Below, piece by piece: positions 18,332 to 26,808 of a stretch of 64,000 nucleotides of DNA (the stretch's first letter is position 1; each line of letters starts with the position of its first letter). Source of the stretch: Desulfotruncus alcoholivorax DSM 16058 (GTDB taxonomy: Bacteria > Bacillota > Desulfotomaculia > Desulfotomaculales > Desulfallaceae). The stretch lies in the NCBI RefSeq assembly GCF_000430885.1, contig NZ_AUMW01000003.1, positions 62,001 through 126,000 of the forward strand. The letters run 5' to 3'. Below the pieces are notes generated by a model, which saw only the letters and a program-made list of their open reading frames with translations, had not been told where the DNA came from and did no database searches. Made by a program: the position numbers and the translations under genes.

Positions 18332-19303
18332 ATGAGAGCCTATCTTGGTGTTGACGTTGGTTCTGTCAGCACTAATATCGTCGTGCAAAATGAAGGTGGA
18401 GATGTACTGGCCAGCTTGTATTTACGTACCAAAGGACGGCCAGTTGAAACAATACAGCACGGGCTTAAAGAAATCACACAACACCTGCCGGACAATGTAG
18501 AAATTTGTGGCGTGGGAACCACAGGCAGCGGCCGCTATTTGGCGGGAGTAATGATAGGGGCGGATGTCATTAAAAATGAAATCACAGCCCATGCCGTCGC
18601 CGCATCTTTTTTTGTACCCGGGGTTCAAACCGTTTTTGAAATCGGCGGGCAAGATTCCAAAATAATTCTCATACGAAACGGTATAGTTGTTGATTTTGCC
18701 ATGAATACCGTTTGCGCTGCCGGAACCGGGTCATTTCTGGATCAGCAGGCTTCCCGGCTGGGCATACCTATTGCTGAATTCGGGTCACTTGCCCTGCGTT
18801 CCACCAATTCAGTGCGAATCGCCGGGCGCTGTACTGTTTTTGCGGAATCGGACATGATACATAAACAGCAAATGGGACACCCGCTGCAGGATATAATTAA
18901 CGGTTTGTGCGAAGCACTGGTACGTAATTATTTAAACAATGTGGGGAAAGGTAAAGATATACTGCCTCCGGTTATTTTTCAGGGTGGCGTTGCCGCCAAT
19001 GCAGGCATTAAGGCCGCTTTTGAAAGAGCTTTGGGAATGGAGGTTAAGGTCCCGCCCCATCACGACGTGATGGGAGCCGTAGGAGCAGCTATGTTGGCCC
19101 GTGAAGAAATTCAGTCCACCAGTAAAAAAACAACGTTTAAAGGCTTTATAATTTCAGACCTCAATTACCGCACAGGAAGCTTTGAATGCAACGGGTGCCC
19201 CAATGCCTGCGAAATTGCTGAAATTTACGAGGAAGAAAAGGTCATCGGCCGCTGGGGGGCAAGATGTCCCAGGTGGGATATTATTCAGGAGGAACAACAT
19301 TGA
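18332..19303 (+). CDS. ATP-dependent activase, BadF/BadG/HgdC (ASKHA) family
   Basis: 323 residues from the ATG at 18332 behind AAGGAAGTGA; the frame is open from 18299. Phosphate loops GVDVGSVSTN and GVGTTGSGR, then EIGGQDSK and GGVAANAGI mark the ASKHA ATPase fold. Cys128 (NTVCAAGTG) and Cys167 (GRCTVFAES) match the dimer-bridging [4Fe-4S] ligands of HgdC, which are almost identically numbered. The protein has an extra C-terminal cysteine cluster: C286-X2-C289-X3-C293 and C312. It should hydrolyse ATP to push an electron into the two upstream proteins. The C-terminal cluster could host a second iron-sulfur centre, which is inference. Confidence 0.82.
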   Translation: MRAYLGVDVGSVSTNIVVQNEGGDVLASLYLRTKGRPVETIQHGLKEITQHLPDNVEICGVGTTGSGRYLAGVMIGADVIKNEITAHAVAASFFVPGVQTVFEIGGQDSKIILIRNGIVVDFAMNTVCAAGTGSFLDQQASRLGIPIAEFGSLALRSTNSVRIAGRCTVFAESDMIHKQQMGHPLQDIINGLCEALVRNYLNNVGKGKDILPPVIFQGGVAANAGIKAAFERALGMEVKVPPHHDVMGAVGAAMLAREEIQSTSKKTTFKGFIISDLNYRTGSFECNGCPNACEIAEIYEEEKVIGRWGARCPRWDIIQEEQH

Positions 19304-19512
19304 CGGAGCACGATTTAAAGATACTGGCCGTTTTTTTTAATGGAGCAATAATTATTGCCATGGTTGCATCGGGAATCTGGGTGGGGCTTGACGCATATAG
19401 GAATGGGCGAAACAGGGCTGAAGCAATAATGTGGGGCCTCTTCGCCGGCTGGTTCCTGGTTGTGGGTCCTATTTTCTATGTGTTTTTTAAAAAAAGGTTT
19501 TACAAGTCCTAA
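19300..19512 (+). CDS. Small two-helix membrane protein at the end of the activase operon
   Basis: 70 residues from a TTG at 19300 that overlaps the activase stop codon by two bases and is preceded by AGGAGG. A longer frame from 19264 has no ribosome site. Two hydrophobic segments are seen: about residues 8-31 (AVFFNGAIIIAMVASGIWVG) and 43-64 (IMWGLFAGWFLVVGPIFYVF), joined by the charged stretch DAYRNGRNRAEA, and a basic tail KKRFYKS. Family unknown. The overlap suggests co-translation with the activase. It might anchor the complex to the membrane, but nothing in the sequence proves that. Confidence 0.65.
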   Translation: MTEHDLKILAVFFNGAIIIAMVASGIWVGLDAYRNGRNRAEAIMWGLFAGWFLVVGPIFYVFFKKRFYKS

Positions 19513-19590
19513 CAATTTTCTGGTCAGATTATACTGAATGATGACACCTGTCAACGATCACTTACAAGGTATCTATCCTGAAAACTTGCT

Positions 19591-19857
19591 ATCTATATTC
19601 ATCCCCTGTTGGTGCCACGTTTAGCGGCATGGAGGTCTATCCTAAAAAATTCTCACGTTACTTGTATCTGGCGCTCCGGTGGTTCCCTCAACACGCTACG
19701 CAATTTCCCTTACTGTCATTGCGAGCGCAATGAGATGCTTCGTCACTTCGCTCCTCGCAATGACAGGCTAACTATATTTTCATCCTCTGTTGGTGCCGCG
19801 CTAGCGGCATGGTGGTCTATCAAGAAAAATTGTTATGAACCGGTGGCTCCCGCCGCG
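19591..19857. repeat. Dispersed intergenic repeat, family A, copy 2
   Basis: It fills most of the 495-base gap 19513-20007. The tail unit CATCCTCTGTTGGTGCCGCG and the following AGCGGCATGG occur twice (19600-19633 and 19780-19813), so a partial copy abuts a full one. The central CTTCGCTCCTCGCAATGACA block matches copies 1, 4 and 5. The long inverted arm is shortened here. Confidence 0.8.
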
Positions 19858-19877
19858 TTAAACTTATTTCTGAATTC

Positions 19878-19911
19878 AAAACCCTTTTTTATTTTCATTA
19901 AGGGTTTTTTT
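19878..19911 (+). terminator. Terminator after the activase operon
   Basis: A 9-bp stem AAAACCCTT/AAGGGTTTT (19878-19886 with 19900-19908) followed by a T run on the plus strand. It separates the activase operon and repeat A from the cobO promoter. Confidence 0.7.
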
Positions 19912-19942
19912 GTTATTTATAAGCTTTTTTAAGGCATGTTTT

Positions 19943-19970
19943 TTGCTTATTATATAACTATATTTATAAT
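19943..19970 (+). promoter_or_regulatory. Sigma-A-type promoter for the cobO-meaB-mutase operon
   Basis: TTGCTT (19943-19948), a 16-base AT-rich spacer and a perfect TATAAT (19965-19970), 38 bases before the GTG start of cobO. Confidence 0.6.
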
Positions 19971-20007
19971 TATATTTTTAAAAGTAGCACGGAGGGAGGT
20001 GTTCGGT

Positions 20008-20547
20008 GTGTCCCGATCCCGGTTAAATAAGGGTTTAGTTCAAGTTTACACAGGAAACGGCAAAGGCAAAACAACCGCTTCACTCGGCCAGGCTGTACGA
20101 GCCATTGGTCATGGCTATAAAGTCTTTATGCTTCAATTTATGAAAGGCAGTAAAGATTATGGAGAAATAAAGACTGCAGAAAAATACTTGCCTAACCTGA
20201 TTATTGTGCAAAGCGGCCTTGAAACTTTTGTCAGCAAGGAGAACCCATCCCAGGCTGACATAGATCTGGCCAGACAGGGATTGGCCACTGCGCAAAAAGT
20301 TATCAAGGAAGGCCATTATGACCTGGTAATCCTGGATGAAATTAACGTAGCCCTTGATTTTAATCTGATAAATTTGGATGATGTATTGGAAATGATTAAG
20401 ACCAAGCCGGACCATGTTGAGCTGATATTAACCGGCCGATATGTTCCCCCCAAAATACTTGATCATGCCGACCTGGTAAGCGAGGTTTCCCTTATTAAAC
20501 ATCCTTATTACCAGGGGGTTTCAGCCAGAAAAGGCATTGAATATTAA
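20008..20547 (+). CDS. cobO: Cob(I)alamin / cob(I)yrinic acid a,c-diamide adenosyltransferase
   Basis: 179 residues from a GTG at 20008, directly after GGAGGGAGGTGTTCG; the open frame from 19936 lacks a ribosome site. The N-terminal P-loop reads YTGNGKGKTTASLG and the second part contains LVILDEINVAL and a C-terminal HPYYQGVSARKGIEY, typical of CobA/CobO/BtuR. It transfers the 5'-deoxyadenosyl group of ATP to cobalt, making adenosylcobalamin. Its position in front of meaB and the mutase genes suggests that it supplies cofactor to the mutase encoded in the same operon. Cytosolic. Confidence 0.9.
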   Translation: MSRSRLNKGLVQVYTGNGKGKTTASLGQAVRAIGHGYKVFMLQFMKGSKDYGEIKTAEKYLPNLIIVQSGLETFVSKENPSQADIDLARQGLATAQKVIKEGHYDLVILDEINVALDFNLINLDDVLEMIKTKPDHVELILTGRYVPPKILDHADLVSEVSLIKHPYYQGVSARKGIEY

Positions 20548-20562
20548 AGCGGGTGAAAAAAC

Positions 20563-21525
20563 ATGTTGGAGGTCAGTAAACTTATCCAGGGGGATAAGCG
20601 TACAACTGCAAAAATAATTTCACTGATTGAAAATGAAGGAGAAGGCAAACGTGAACTTTTAAGCAAGATTTACCCGCATACCGGTAACGCACATGTTATC
20701 GGTATCACCGGTTCGCCGGGAGCTGGCAAGAGTTCACTGACCGATGTATTAATTAAGCAGGCAAGAAATAACGAATTAAAGGTTGGCGTTATCGCCGTTG
20801 ATCCAACCTCACCGATTTCCGGCGGAGCTCTGCTCGGTGACAGGATTCGCATGCAGGAGCATGCTTTAGATAAAAATGTTTTTATCCGCAGTATGGGTAC
20901 AAGAGGCTGTCTTGGCGGCTTGGCCCGCGCAACCAAAGATGTGGTTAAAGTTCTTGATGCATACGGTTGTAACATTATTATCATTGAAACAGTAGGTGTC
21001 GGGCAAAGCGAACTGGATATTATGCATTACGCTGACACAACACTTGTAGTCCTTACTCCCGGGGCAGGAGATCACATCCAAACGATTAAAGCAGGTATTA
21101 TGGAGATAGCCGACATATTCGTTATTAATAAGTCAGATCTGGGCAATACCAAAAAAATTGTTACCGATATTGAGCAGATGCTGGATATGAGCCCGCGCTA
21201 TCACGGCAAATGGCGCCCCCCGGTAGTGGAAACCAGTACGTTAACAGGCCTGGGCATAGCAGAGCTATGGTCCTTGATGAACCAACACCTGGAAACTTCC
21301 CGGGCCAGCGGTGAACTGCGGGTTAACCTTCGTGAACGTTTAAAAGCTGAAGTAATGGAAATGGTTGAGGAAAATTTAAGCAAATATTTATGGGATTTGT
21401 TCGCTCAAAATGGCGGCATAGAGCAAGTGCTGGATGATTTGGCTGACCGTAAGCTCGATCCATATACGGAGGCTAACCGGATTTTCCAGAAATTTTTTAT
21501 AGAAAGGGGCAATGATAATGTCTGA
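20563..21525 (+). CDS. meaB: Mutase-associated G3E GTPase chaperone
   Basis: 320 residues. Walker A is GSPGAGKSS near residue 49, followed by [20 protein letters not shown], the switch sequence of MeaB/Arg[15 protein letters not shown] and the guanine-specifying NKSD complete the G3E GTPase fold. MeaB loads adenosylcobalamin into B12 mutases and releases damaged cofactor. It overlaps the mutase large-subunit gene by eight bases and follows cobO by 15, so translation is coupled. No fused mutase domain is present, unlike IcmF. Confidence 0.93.
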   Translation: MLEVSKLIQGDKRTTAKIISLIENEGEGKRELLSKIYPHTGNAHVIGITGSPGAGKSSLTDVLIKQARNNELKVGVIAVDPTSPISGGALLGDRIRMQEHALDKNVFIRSMGTRGCLGGLARATKDVVKVLDAYGCNIIIIETVGVGQSELDIMHYADTTLVVLTPGAGDHIQTIKAGIMEIADIFVINKSDLGNTKKIVTDIEQMLDMSPRYHGKWRPPVVETSTLTGLGIAELWSLMNQHLETSRASGELRVNLRERLKAEVMEMVEENLSKYLWDLFAQNGGIEQVLDDLADRKLDPYTEANRIFQKFFIERGNDNV

Positions 21526-23179
21526 AAAATTTGACGAAATAAAAGCCGCTAAAGAAAACTGGCAGGCTGAAAGATCTAAACGAAAAGACCGGGACATAAA
21601 ATTTGAAACGGTTTCAGGCATGCAGCTAAATGATTTATACACTCCGGAAGACGTTAAAAACCTTGACTATATGAATGATTTGGGTTTCCCGGGCGAATAT
21701 CCCTTTACCAGGGGTGTACAGCATAACATGTACCGGGGCCGCTTGTGGACTATGCGCCAGTTTGCAGGGTTTGCAACTGCAGAGGAATCTAATCTACGCT
21801 ATAAATTCCTTTTAGAAAAAGGGCAAACAGGTTTAAGCGTAGCCTTTGATATGCCGACAATTATGGGCTATGACAGCGACCACCCGCGTTCATATGGCGA
21901 AGTTGGGCGGGTTGGCGTAGCCATTGACAGTCTTGCCGACATGGAAACGCTGTTTAATGGTATTCCTCTTGACAAGGTAAGCACTTCCATGACAACCAAC
22001 GCACCCGCTTCCATTTTGTGGTGTATGTATATCGCCACCGGTGAAAAACAGGGTGTGTCGTCTGAAAAATTAACCGGAACAATTCAAAATGATATTTTAA
22101 AAGAATATATAGCACAAAAATCATGGATATTCCCTCCTGAGCCGTCAATGAGACTGATTACCAACATTTTTGAATACGCCTCAAAAAAAGTACCCAAGTG
22201 GAACACGGTCAGCATTAGCGGTTACCATATCAGGGAAGCCGGATCGACAGCGGTGCAGGAGCTTGCTTTCACCCTGGCCGACGGTTTTGCCTACGTTGAA
22301 GCAGGCATGGCGGCAGGCCTCGATGTCGATGATTTTGCCCCCAGGCTTTCATTCTTCTTTAATTCACACATTGATTTCTTTGAGGAAATCGCCAAATACC
22401 GGGCTGCCAGGCGTATCTGGGCCAGAAGAATGAAGGAAAAATACGGGGCCAAGAACCCCAAATCATGGCTGTTACGCTTCCACACCCAAACAGCCGGGTG
22501 CAGTTTAACCGCCCAGCAGCCGGAAAACAATATCGTCCGCACGGCCTATGAAGCTTTAGCTGCAGTTTTGGGCGGAACTCAATCTCTACACACCAACTCA
22601 ATGGATGAGGTTCTGGCCCTGCCAACGGAAAAAGCAGTTCAAATTGCACTAAGAACTCAACAGATTATAGCTTACGAAACAGGGGCCGCCAATGTGATTG
22701 ACCCGCTGGCGGGATCATATTTTGTTGAAGCGCTAACCAATAAAATGGAAGAGGAAGCAGAAAGGTATTTCGAGGAAATTGACCGGCGCGGCGGTGTTCT
22801 GGCTGCCATTGATCAAAACTTCTTCCAGCAGGAAATTGCTGACGCCGCTTACCAATATCAAAGGGCGATCGACAAAAAGCAGCGCATTCAAGTTGGGGTA
22901 AATGAATTTGTAGATCCAGATGAAAATTTGGAGATAGAAATACTGACCATTGACCCCGAAATAGAGCGTAAGCAAGTGGAAAATGTACGGAAATTACGCC
23001 GTGAACGAAATAACCTGGTAGTCCAGGATAACCTGGACGCACTGAAAAAGGCTGCCCAGGGAACTGAAAACTTAATTCCGCATATCCTTGAATGTGTAAG
23101 ATCTTACGCAACAGAAGGCGAGATAGTGCAAACATTACGGGAAGTATTTGGCGAATATAAAGAAAAACCGACTTTCTAG
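21518..23179 (+). CDS. mcmA1: Adenosylcobalamin-dependent acyl-CoA mutase, large subunit (methylmalonyl-CoA mutase type)
   Basis: 553 residues from the second ATG (21518), which is spaced correctly from AAAGGGG; the ATG at 21512 is too close. The TIM-barrel substrate domain is complete: [19 protein letters not shown], then [39 protein letters not shown] and [12 protein letters not shown]. The B12 domain is on the separate small subunit. The usual PSMR motif, containing a substrate-binding Arg, is kept. GVQHNMYRG differs from the more common ATMYAFRP or PTMYRG, so an isobutyryl- or other acyl-CoA mutase is possible. Its likely role is propionate/succinate metabolism. Confidence 0.87.
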   Translation: MSEKFDEIKAAKENWQAERSKRKDRDIKFETVSGMQLNDLYTPEDVKNLDYMNDLGFPGEYPFTRGVQHNMYRGRLWTMRQFAGFATAEESNLRYKFLLEKGQTGLSVAFDMPTIMGYDSDHPRSYGEVGRVGVAIDSLADMETLFNGIPLDKVSTSMTTNAPASILWCMYIATGEKQGVSSEKLTGTIQNDILKEYIAQKSWIFPPEPSMRLITNIFEYASKKVPKWNTVSISGYHIREAGSTAVQELAFTLADGFAYVEAGMAAGLDVDDFAPRLSFFFNSHIDFFEEIAKYRAARRIWARRMKEKYGAKNPKSWLLRFHTQTAGCSLTAQQPENNIVRTAYEALAAVLGGTQSLHTNSMDEVLALPTEKAVQIALRTQQIIAYETGAANVIDPLAGSYFVEALTNKMEEEAERYFEEIDRRGGVLAAIDQNFFQQEIADAAYQYQRAIDKKQRIQVGVNEFVDPDENLEIEILTIDPEIERKQVENVRKLRRERNNLVVQDNLDALKKAAQGTENLIPHILECVRSYATEGEIVQTLREVFGEYKEKPTF

Positions 23180-23194
23180 TGAGGTGAATAAAAG

Positions 23195-23596
23195 ATGGCA
23201 AGAAGAATAAGAGTTTTAGTGGCAAAACCAGGTTTAGACGGTCATGACCGTGGTGCCAGGGTAATTGCCAGGGCGCTGCGAGATGCCGGTATGGAAGTTG
23301 TCTACACGGGACTGCATCAAACCCCGGAGCAAATCGTGGAAGCTGCAATTCAGGAAGACGTTGATGTTGTAGGCCTTTCAATTCTGAGCGGGGCCCATAT
23401 GACTTTGTTTCCCAGGGTCTGTGAATTACTGAAACAAAATGGCGCCGAAGATATTATGGTTATGGGCGGTGGAACAATTCCCGAGGCTGATGTCAAAGCA
23501 TTAAAGGAAGGAGGTTGGGCTGCTGAGCTGTTTACCCCGGGAACTACCATCGAAACCATAGTTGATTGGATCAACGCCAACGTCAAAGTTGATTAA
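23195..23596 (+). CDS. mcmA2: Acyl-CoA mutase small subunit, B12-binding
   Basis: 133 residues forming a stand-alone cobalamin-binding domain. DGHDRG contains the histidine that replaces dimethylbenzimidazole as lower cobalt ligand (DxHxxG). GLSILSGAH carries the SxL element, and [11 protein letters not shown] the GG element. It pairs with the large subunit encoded 15 bases upstream to form the active mutase. A ribosome site GAGGTG precedes the ATG. The operon ends here at repeat B and a terminator. Confidence 0.93.
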   Translation: MARRIRVLVAKPGLDGHDRGARVIARALRDAGMEVVYTGLHQTPEQIVEAAIQEDVDVVGLSILSGAHMTLFPRVCELLKQNGAEDIMVMGGGTIPEADVKALKEGGWAAELFTPGTTIETIVDWINANVKVD

Positions 23597-23604
23597 AGTA
23601 CTTT

Positions 23605-23632
23605 GGGGACATTCCCCGAAGGGGTGTGTCCC
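23605..23632. repeat. Dispersed hairpin repeat, family B, copy 1
   Basis: 28 bases, GGGGACATTCCCCGAAGGGG then TGTGTCCC. The outer arms GGGACA/TGTCCC enclose an inner CCCC-GAA-GGGG hairpin. The following TTACCTTAG also follows one of the two copies at 40237-40303. Confidence 0.85.
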
Positions 23633-23642
23633 TTACCTTAGT

Positions 23643-23671
23643 ACAGCCCGGGCTATCAAAACCCGGGTTGT
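23643..23671 (+). terminator. Terminator of the mutase operon
   Basis: A 10-bp stem (one G-U pair; 23643-23652 with 23662-23671) with core CCCGGG, followed by ATTTTGTTTTTT on the plus strand. It lies between the converging mutase and aminotransferase genes. Confidence 0.85.
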
Positions 23672-23681
23672 ATTTTGTTTT

Positions 23682-24857
23682 TTAACAACTACAACCTGAC
23701 CCATTAACTACCGGGATGTCCCTTTCCTTTAAATCCCGCAGGCACTTTAGCGCATAATCTACTTCTTCAATTTTGTTGAAATATGAAAAGCTAAATCTAA
23801 CCAGCTTGGTTTCAAATGTCCCCAGCGTCTTGTGGGCATCGGGCGCGCAGTGTAAGCCTGCCCGGCATGCAATATCATACCAACTGTCTAATGCGCCGCC
23901 CAGGGCGGCGGTATCTTTGCCCTCAATTAAAAAAGATACTACCGGCGCCCTGGCCTCATCATTAGGAGGCCCAAATATTTTCAAACCATGAATTTTAGAA
24001 GCCCCTTCGATAAATGCTCTCGTCAGACGGTTTTCATGTCCCCTAATCCGCTGCAGGCCGGTTCTTTTGATAAAATCCACGCCGGCACCCAGCCCTGCAA
24101 TGCCAACGGCATTTAGGGTGCCGCTCTCGTACTTTTCCGGCAAAACATCAGGTTGGCCGGCCACTGCTGATTTACTGCCGGTCCCACCCATACGAAACGG
24201 TTTTAAAAATGCCGCCCGTTCACCAACGTAAAGCACGCCGGTACCCGTTGGCCCCATCAACCCTTTGTGACCTGGCATAGCCAGTAAATCAATTTTCATT
24301 TCCTCAACGTCAATATCCAAAATGCCTGCTGTTTGAGCGGCATCAACAATAAAAATTTTGCCCGCATCCCGCACCAATTCCCCTATTTCTTTAATGGGCA
24401 TGATAGTGCCGGTAACGTTTGAGGCATGAGTTATGACTACCGCTTTGGTATTATGACGTATCGCTTTGGACAAATCCTCTACGTTAATCAATCCCTGTCG
24501 ATCACAGGGTATTTTGGTAACTTCAATTTTACTGCCAAGGCAGTGCAAGGGCCGGGTTACTGAATTGTGCTCCATAGAACTTGTAATAATATGGTCGCCA
24601 GTTTCAACTATGCCCAGTATCGCCATGTTGAGCGCATCCGTGGCATTAAGGGTAAAGATAACCCGGTCTGGATCAGAAATATTACATAAATCTGCAATGG
24701 CCTGCCTTGTATTATCTACAAGTTTTCCAGCAGCCAGTGACAGCTTATGGCCGGACCGGCCCGGGTTCGCGCCGGCCTCTTCAAGACAGTGGCGCATTGC
24801 GTCCATTACTTCCGGCGGTTTGGGCCAGGTGGTGGCGGCATTGTCAAAATATATCAC
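23682..24857 (-). CDS. Class V aminotransferase / cysteine desulfurase family protein
   Basis: 391 residues. Start MIYFDNAATTWPKPPEVMDA; the PLP-binding lysine lies in MPGHKGLMGPTG; the catalytic cysteine is in CRAGLHCAPDAH. The C-terminus ends in GSGCSC, an unusual Cys-rich tail. It matches the EF2568-type branch of cysteine desulfurases rather than IscS or SufS. It probably removes sulfur (or selenium) from cysteine (or selenocysteine). Convergent with the mutase operon, and no iscU-like partner is adjacent. Substrate and acceptor remain open. Confidence 0.82.
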   Translation of the reverse strand: MIYFDNAATTWPKPPEVMDAMRHCLEEAGANPGRSGHKLSLAAGKLVDNTRQAIADLCNISDPDRVIFTLNATDALNMAILGIVETGDHIITSSMEHNSVTRPLHCLGSKIEVTKIPCDRQGLINVEDLSKAIRHNTKAVVITHASNVTGTIMPIKEIGELVRDAGKIFIVDAAQTAGILDIDVEEMKIDLLAMPGHKGLMGPTGTGVLYVGERAAFLKPFRMGGTGSKSAVAGQPDVLPEKYESGTLNAVGIAGLGAGVDFIKRTGLQRIRGHENRLTRAFIEGASKIHGLKIFGPPNDEARAPVVSFLIEGKDTAALGGALDSWYDIACRAGLHCAPDAHKTLGTFETKLVRFSFSYFNKIEEVDYALKCLRDLKERDIPVVNGSGCSC

Positions 24858-24965
24858 ATGGACCCCCCCAACATATCTGCTTCATATATAACTTAAGCAT
24901 GTATGAAACCTGCATTAATATACCTCGTTATAAAAAATCGTGCGATAAAATCATTCTTATTTTTT

Positions 24966-25077
24966 GCAACTGTTATTGCAAGCGCAGCGAAGCAATCTCA
25001 ATGACTAAAACAATATTTTACATTAATTATATTTTTATCCTTCTACTGGTTCCGTGCTAGCGGCATGGGGGTCTGAC
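24966..25077. repeat. Dispersed intergenic repeat, family A, copy 3 (partial)
   Basis: Lies in the 271-base gap 24858-25128. It keeps the GCAGCGAAGCAATCTCAATG arm and the GTGCTAGCGGCATGG tail but lacks the central inverted part. Nothing else was recognised in the gap besides the terminator. Confidence 0.65.
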
Positions 25078-25083
25078 GAAAAG

Positions 25084-25123
25084 AAAAACCCGGATATATG
25101 CAATCACATATATCCGGGTTTTT
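25084..25123 (-). terminator. Strong hairpin terminator after the RACo-like gene
   Basis: A perfect 17-bp stem (25084-25100 with 25107-25123) whose arms end in A5/T5, with a 6-nt loop. It is symmetrical and may work on both strands. Six bases beyond the stop codon of the gene at 25129. Confidence 0.9.
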
Positions 25124-25128
25124 CTGAT

Positions 25129-26715
25129 CTAATCCACCGCAAGACCTCTTGCAAGCATTTTCTTTTTAACCGTGGGATAATAGTCCAAATTCGTATGGGG
25201 TAGGAATTTGCTCCCAACGAATTTGTTCATAAAAACCTCACTGGCGTTTAGTTCAAAATATGTTATTGAACGTGATATTTCCTCTGCTTCACGCAGGCAA
25301 TCTTCTGATATCAGCACCAGCCTTGCACCTTCCCCGGAACTGTTGCCCAACCTGACCATACGATCGCGTTTGAGATCCGGATATAATCCAATGGTAACTG
25401 CTGATTCCAGGTCCAAGTATTGACCAAAAGCCCCGGCGGCATAAAAAGTTTCAATATCTTCAAATTTGCAGCCTACACTTTCCAGCAAATATTCCAGGGC
25501 AGCGTTGACCGCACCCTTGGTGCGCATGATATTGTCAATGTCTGCTTGGGTAAAGGTTATTGCAGTGTTGTTTTCTGTTTCCGAAGCCGGAACAACAACA
25601 AACTCTTTGCTGTTGCCTTTAAATTTACCTGCTCTATTGATAATTCCCGCCAGCAATAATTCGGCCAGGCAGTCAACCAGCCCGGAGCCGCAGATACCGC
25701 GAGGCTTTTGGGATCCAATAGTTTTGTAATGCACTTCTCCCGTTTGCTTATCTATGCGCACCTCATAAACAGCTCCCGGCTCGGCCCTCATACCATGCCG
25801 GGCCACCCCGCCTTCCAGCGCCGGCCCGGCAGCACCGGCACAGGCGGCCAGCCATTCGTAATTGCCCAAAACCATTTCACCGTTCGTCCCAATATCTACA
25901 AATAAGGCCAGGTCAGTCTTTTTATGCATCCCGCTGGCCAGTATGCCGCCAATAATATCTCCTCCTACGTAACTGCCCACGCCGGGCAAACAATAAAGAG
26001 GTGCCAGTGGATTAGTCTCCAATCCCAGACAGGCAGCGTTGATAAAACCAGGGTGATTTACTACCGGAATATACGGCGACATACAAATTCTGGAGGGATC
26101 GAGGCCAAACAACAAGTGCACCATTGTGGTATTGGCGCCCACTGTAACAGCGCTTATTTCTTGTTTAAAAACTTTAAATTCATTTAGCAATCGTAATATT
26201 AAATCATTTAGCGTTTTAACAATCGCCTGTTGAAATTTTTTTCTTCCGCCTTCGCTACCAGCCAAATAAATTCTGGTTAAGATATCTTCTCCGTATTGAA
26301 CCTGGCCATTGTAATCCGCAGCAGAGCCAAGCGTTTTACCACTAGTTAAATCAACCAGATACCCCACCACTGTAGTAGTTCCAATATCAAACGCAATTCC
26401 ATAATGCCGGGAACTGGTATCACCGGCTTCAACATCAATAATCTGCCAGATACCGTTAAATTGAGCTAATGTAACGGTTGCATGCCAATTAGAATCCCAA
26501 AGCACCGCACTGGCTTTATTTAAAACAGGCAGTGGTACATACGCGTTGCTGAAACCTTCAGGCAGTTTACCCCTCAACCTGTCAACATCGGCAAGGTTGT
26601 TTAACAGACTGGGCGGGTCAAGCTGAAGATAAAATTTTCGCGTAATTGGCTTTATATCCACATCCACAAGAATACGGTTTTGAAGAATTGTATTATTAGC
26701 GCTAACATCAGACAA
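25129..26715 (-). CDS. RACo-like ASKHA-ATPase (DUF4445), without a ferredoxin domain
   Basis: 528 residues from a TTG at 26715 behind AAAGAGGTG; an ATG at 26748 gives 11 more residues. The ASKHA core is clear: YGIAFDIGTTTVVGYLVDL, ALFVDIGTNGEMVL, ACAGAAGPALEGG, RGICGSGLVDCLAEL and YAAGAFGQYLD. RACo reductively activates corrinoid iron-sulfur or methyltransferase proteins with ATP. In RACo a [2Fe-2S] domain of about 90 residues precedes this core. Here the sequence begins at the linker region and has no such Cys motif. It may use an external electron donor or have another role. No corrinoid methyltransferase is next to it. Confidence 0.78.
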   Translation of the reverse strand: MSDVSANNTILQNRILVDVDIKPITRKFYLQLDPPSLLNNLADVDRLRGKLPEGFSNAYVPLPVLNKASAVLWDSNWHATVTLAQFNGIWQIIDVEAGDTSSRHYGIAFDIGTTTVVGYLVDLTSGKTLGSAADYNGQVQYGEDILTRIYLAGSEGGRKKFQQAIVKTLNDLILRLLNEFKVFKQEISAVTVGANTTMVHLLFGLDPSRICMSPYIPVVNHPGFINAACLGLETNPLAPLYCLPGVGSYVGGDIIGGILASGMHKKTDLALFVDIGTNGEMVLGNYEWLAACAGAAGPALEGGVARHGMRAEPGAVYEVRIDKQTGEVHYKTIGSQKPRGICGSGLVDCLAELLLAGIINRAGKFKGNSKEFVVVPASETENNTAITFTQADIDNIMRTKGAVNAALEYLLESVGCKFEDIETFYAAGAFGQYLDLESAVTIGLYPDLKRDRMVRLGNSSGEGARLVLISEDCLREAEEISRSITYFELNASEVFMNKFVGSKFLPHTNLDYYPTVKKKMLARGLAVD

Positions 26716-26788
26716 AAAACACACCTCTTTAATATTTGTATTCAACATCTAAAATATATCATAGTAAGTTGGTTTATGAAATATAAAA

Positions 26789-26808
26789 GAGATACCTTAC
26801 GGTATCTC
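26789..26808 (-). terminator. Hairpin overlapping the stop codon of the coiled-coil gene
   Basis: An 8-bp stem GAGATACC/GGTATCTC with a 4-nt TTAC loop. One base belongs to the TAG stop. The minus strand continues with CTTTTATATTT. Confidence 0.65.

Noticed and set aside
22665-23381. 238-residue open frame on the minus strand across the mutase genes
   Set aside because: It overlaps two well-supported mutase genes, has repetitive low-complexity composition and no ribosome site.
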